Part shown: positions 5,761 to 7,664 of the stretch, one piece after another
Layout of the letters: each line of letters begins with the position of its first letter
How positions within the stretch are numbered: the stretch's first letter is position 1
Source: Bacteroidales bacterium UBA6117
Lineage (GTDB): Bacteria > Bacteroidota > Bacteroidia > Bacteroidales > VadinHA17
DNA: 7,664 nucleotides
Direction: 5' to 3'
NCBI GenBank assembly: GCA_002428385.1
Contig: DIWB01000034.1
Span: 1 to 7,664, forward strand
Notes under the pieces: model-generated
Told to the model about the DNA's origin: nothing
The model's input: only the letters and a program-made list of their open reading frames with translations
Databases searched by the model: none
Program-made: the position numbers and the translations under genes

Positions 5761-5790
5761 CGCGTACCGCGCGCCGCGTACCGCGTGCCG
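5761..5790. repeat. Heptamer array (CGCGTAC type)
   Basis: Four 7-bp units: CGCGTAC, CGCGCGC, CGCGTAC, CGCGTGC, then CG. Two units of the same family (CGCATAC, CGCGTAC) occur at 7065-7078, after the fusion gene, so this gene is bracketed by the same repeat type. Confidence 0.7.
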
Positions 5791-5812
5791 AATAATTTCC
5801 GTCTATTTCCGT

Positions 5813-5820
5813 TATATTTG
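5813..5820 (+). promoter_or_regulatory. Putative Bacteroidota -7 promoter box
   Basis: TATATTTG is an exact match to TAnnTTTG, 28 bases before the ATG at 5849, which would give a leader of about 20 bases. It follows directly after the repeat block, in ordinary AT-rich DNA. I see no clear -33 box. Confidence 0.5.
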
Positions 5821-5848
5821 TTAAAACCAATCATACTATCATAATCAA

Positions 5849-7006
5849 ATGAGCAATAATAAGAAAGTCTTCGTGTCGGGTTGTTTCGACATGGTTCATT
5901 CCGGACATATTGCATTTTTGCAGGAAGCATCACAGTATGGGGATTTGTATATCGGTCTGGGATCGGATAAGACCATATGGGAATTAAAGGGCCGCGAAAC
6001 CATAAACTCCGAAGAAGAGAGGATGTACGTTCTGAGCGCTCTCAAATGCGTTCACAAGGTATTGGTCAACAAAGGAAGCGGACTGCTCGATTTTATTGAA
6101 GACATGAAGAAGCTGGCACCGGACATTTTCATTGTAAATGAGGACGGTCACACCCCGGAAAAGGAACAACTTTGCAAAGAACTTGGGGTGGAGTACAAGG
6201 TCCTGAAAAGGATCCCTCATGCAAACCTCCCGGTAAGGTCCACCACTGCTCTCCGTGCTGTCAAGCCGATGCCCTACAGAATCGACCTTGCCGGCACCTG
6301 GATCGATCAGCCATATGTTTCAAAATATCACCCGGGAGCGGCAATAACCGCCTCGCTCGAACCCACTATTGAATTCCTCGAACGCTCGGGAATGGCCACC
6401 TCAACCAGGAAAAAGGCAATTGAACTGTGGAATGACCATCTCCCGCTCGAGAAACCCGAGAAACTCGCCAAGACACTGTTCAGATACGACAACGATCCGG
6501 GCACAATGGAAGTAAGCGGATCGCAGGATTCGATTGGCATCACCATGCCGGGCATCAACAGGTTCTGGTTCGACAAGGGCAATTACTGGCCGTCGGTGTT
6601 TGAAACAATCTCCGACCTTGAAACAATAAAATGGCTCGAGGACAGGTTGTATATGCTGACGCTCTGGCCCCGGCCGGAAGGATACAATGTTCTCAGCGAC
6701 ACTCATATCAGCGCTGAGAACGTCAGGAGCCTCGCGGACGCGGCCGATCTGGCCTGGGAAGGACTGCTTTCGAAGGATCACTCAAAATTCACTAAGGGAT
6801 TCCTCGGGTCGTTCCGTTCCCAGATCAGGATGTTCCCGAAGATGGTAAACAATGACATTGAAAAGATCATTGACCAGTACAGCGGAATTGCAGATGCATG
6901 GAAACTCACGGGAGCAGGCGGCGGAGGGTATCTTCTTATGGTAAGTGAAAGGGAGATACCGAATACGTTCAGGGTGAAGGTGAGGGTGAGGGAGCTGGGA
7001 CTGTAA
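5849..7006 (+). CDS. Cytidylyltransferase–GHMP sugar kinase fusion
   Basis: Bifunctional-looking, soluble 385-residue protein. Residues about 5-135 form a cytidylyltransferase-like nucleotidyltransferase: GCFDMVHSGH (11-20) carries the HxGH motif, and PVRSTTALR (128-136) corresponds to the ISSTT-type nucleotide motif. Residues about 140-380 look like a GHMP kinase: PYRIDLAGTW (142-151) is motif 1, SGMATST (180-186) a degenerate form of the glycine/serine motif 2, SGSQDSIG (223-230) resembles the QDQ segment of fucokinase and heptose kinases, and KLTGAGGGG (352-360) is motif 3. The kinase part is about 245 residues, short for the family. A likely job is sugar phosphorylation and transfer of a nucleotide to it, for polysaccharide synthesis with the downstream gmd; the sugar is unknown. 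It is not the much longer Bacteroides Fkp. The last residues (VKVRVREL) come from hexamer-repeat DNA. Confidence 0.83.
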   Translation: MSNNKKVFVSGCFDMVHSGHIAFLQEASQYGDLYIGLGSDKTIWELKGRETINSEEERMYVLSALKCVHKVLVNKGSGLLDFIEDMKKLAPDIFIVNEDGHTPEKEQLCKELGVEYKVLKRIPHANLPVRSTTALRAVKPMPYRIDLAGTWIDQPYVSKYHPGAAITASLEPTIEFLERSGMATSTRKKAIELWNDHLPLEKPEKLAKTLFRYDNDPGTMEVSGSQDSIGITMPGINRFWFDKGNYWPSVFETISDLETIKWLEDRLYMLTLWPRPEGYNVLSDTHISAENVRSLADAADLAWEGLLSKDHSKFTKGFLGSFRSQIRMFPKMVNNDIEKIIDQYSGIADAWKLTGAGGGGYLLMVSEREIPNTFRVKVRVRELGL

Positions 7007-7007
7007 G

Positions 7008-7063
7008 AGGCGAAGGGCAGGGAGCAGGGGGCAGGGGGCGAAGGGCAAAGGGCGAAGGGCAAA
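7008..7063. repeat. Eight-copy heptamer array (GGGCGAA type)
   Basis: Eight 7-bp units start one base after the stop codon: AGGCGAA, GGGCAGG, GAGCAGG, GGGCAGG, GGGCGAA, GGGCAAA, GGGCGAA, GGGCAAA. Three hexamers of related composition (GGGTGA, AGGTGA, GGGTGA at 6972-6989) lie inside the end of the preceding gene. In organisation it recalls the heptanucleotide short tandem repeats described in cyanobacteria. Confidence 0.8.
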
Positions 7064-7064
7064 C

Positions 7065-7080
7065 CGCATACCGCGTACCG
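7065..7080. repeat. Two CGCGTAC-type heptamers
   Basis: CGCATAC and CGCGTAC followed by CG, directly after the GGGCGAA array. It is a short copy of the element at 5761-5790, in the same orientation. Confidence 0.55.
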
Positions 7081-7148
7081 TTTTAAAATAATGAAAATCC
7101 TCCATTGAGGTAAAACAAACTTAGATAACAAATCATACAACATAAAAT

Positions 7149-7664
7149 ATGTCTAAGACAGCACTAATAACCGGAGTAACAGGACAGGACGGCGCGTATC
7201 TTGCCGAATATCTTCTGAAAAAGGGATATACGGTTCATGGGATAAAAAGGCGCAGTTCGATGTTCAACACTGAGAGGATCGATCATCTGTACCAGGATCC
7301 GCATGTGGACAGGAGGGAATTCATACTTCATTACGGCGACCTGACCGATTCGATGAACGTGACAAAAGTGATCCAGGAATGCAAGCCCGATGAGATATAT
7401 AACCTTGCGGCCATGAGTCATGTGAAGGTCAGCTTCGACACTCCCGAATACACTGCAAATGCCGACGGTATCGGAACACTCAGGATACTCGAGGCGGTTA
7501 GGCTGCTGGGAATGGCAAAGCACTCACGCATCTACCAGGCATCAACAAGCGAGCTTTACGGACTGGTTCAGGAAGTGCCACAGACCGAAAAGACACCTTT
7601 TTACCCGAGGAGTCCGTACGGGGTTGCCAAGCTGTACGCCTACTGGATCACGGTCAACTACCGC
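7149..7664 (+). CDS. gmd: GDP-mannose 4,6-dehydratase, 3' end cut by window
   Basis: Converts GDP-D-mannose to GDP-4-keto-6-deoxy-D-mannose in the cytoplasm, the first step to GDP-L-fucose, GDP-rhamnose or GDP-perosamine. This is an extended short-chain dehydrogenase with NADP bound at the N-terminus. The first 172 codons are present, about half of the usual length of roughly 360 residues. Visible signatures are the Rossmann motif GVTGQDG (9-15), KRRSSMFNTERIDH, HYGDLTDS, NLAAMSHVKVSF, and the catalytic set T133 and E135 in STSELYG plus Y157 and K161 in SPYGVAK. These match Thr, Glu, Tyr and Lys of the E. coli enzyme. The ATG at 7149 gives the usual short lead before the Rossmann strand. It sits 142 bp after the fusion gene, on the same strand. 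A GDP-fucose synthase gene downstream would be the natural next neighbour. Confidence 0.97.
   Translation, partial: MSKTALITGVTGQDGAYLAEYLLKKGYTVHGIKRRSSMFNTERIDHLYQDPHVDRREFILHYGDLTDSMNVTKVIQECKPDEIYNLAAMSHVKVSFDTPEYTANADGIGTLRILEAVRLLGMAKHSRIYQASTSELYGLVQEVPQTEKTPFYPRSPYGVAKLYAYWITVNYR

Noticed and set aside
5622..5933. Minus-strand open frame (103 codons) upstream of the mutarotase
   Set aside because: Covers the repeat block and the 5' end of the fusion gene on the opposite strand; composition is not protein-like.
7081..7148. Short leader peptide (MKILH) or attenuator before gmd
   Set aside because: Only five codons, no regulatory codon run, and the CCTC/GAGG stem is four pairs long.

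Overview
The window reads as a stretch of a Bacteroidota chromosome, most like an environmental Bacteroidales or Marinilabiliales lineage. This is inferred from a Wzi-type outer-membrane barrel protein, a Bacteroidota-style sugar transferase, the near absence of Shine-Dalgarno sites, and two TAnnTTTG (-7 type) promoter boxes just ahead of genes. The theme is surface polysaccharide: building activated sugars and exporting or anchoring the polymer.

Layout. 1-413 has no gene and is a mosaic of short tandem repeats and palindromes. 414-2156 (+) encodes a Wzi-family capsule-assembly barrel whose N-terminal part carries an in-frame insertion made of the same kinds of repeat. 2157-2371 is repeats. 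2372-3394 (-) is a long coiled-coil protein of unknown function. 3395-3707 is a divergent intergenic region with a large hairpin and a repeat element. 3708-5255 (+) is a membrane sugar-phosphate transferase with an unusual middle domain. It overlaps tail to tail with 5233-5625 (-), an L-rhamnose/L-fucose mutarotase family protein. 5626-5848 is again repeats, followed by a promoter box. 5849-7006 (+) is a fused cytidylyltransferase and GHMP-type sugar kinase. 7007-7148 holds heptamer arrays. 7149-7664 (+) is the first 172 codons of GDP-mannose 4,6-dehydratase (gmd), cut by the window edge.

How the genes may work together. Gmd makes the GDP-4-keto-6-deoxymannose precursor of GDP-L-fucose and related sugars. 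The fusion protein looks able to phosphorylate a sugar and activate it with a nucleotide. The mutarotase interconverts anomers of a free 6-deoxysugar. The sugar transferase would load the first sugar phosphate onto a lipid carrier, and the Wzi homologue would act at the outer membrane. The substrates are inferred, not shown.

The most striking signal is the repeat landscape. Intergenic DNA is built from unit lengths of 7, 8, 9 and about 10 bp, plus hairpins. One composite (hairpin plus octamer array) sits inside the Wzi-family reading frame. Because 8 is not a multiple of 3, gain or loss of one or two octamers would shift the frame straight into nearby stop codons, so this gene is a candidate phase-variable (contingency) locus.
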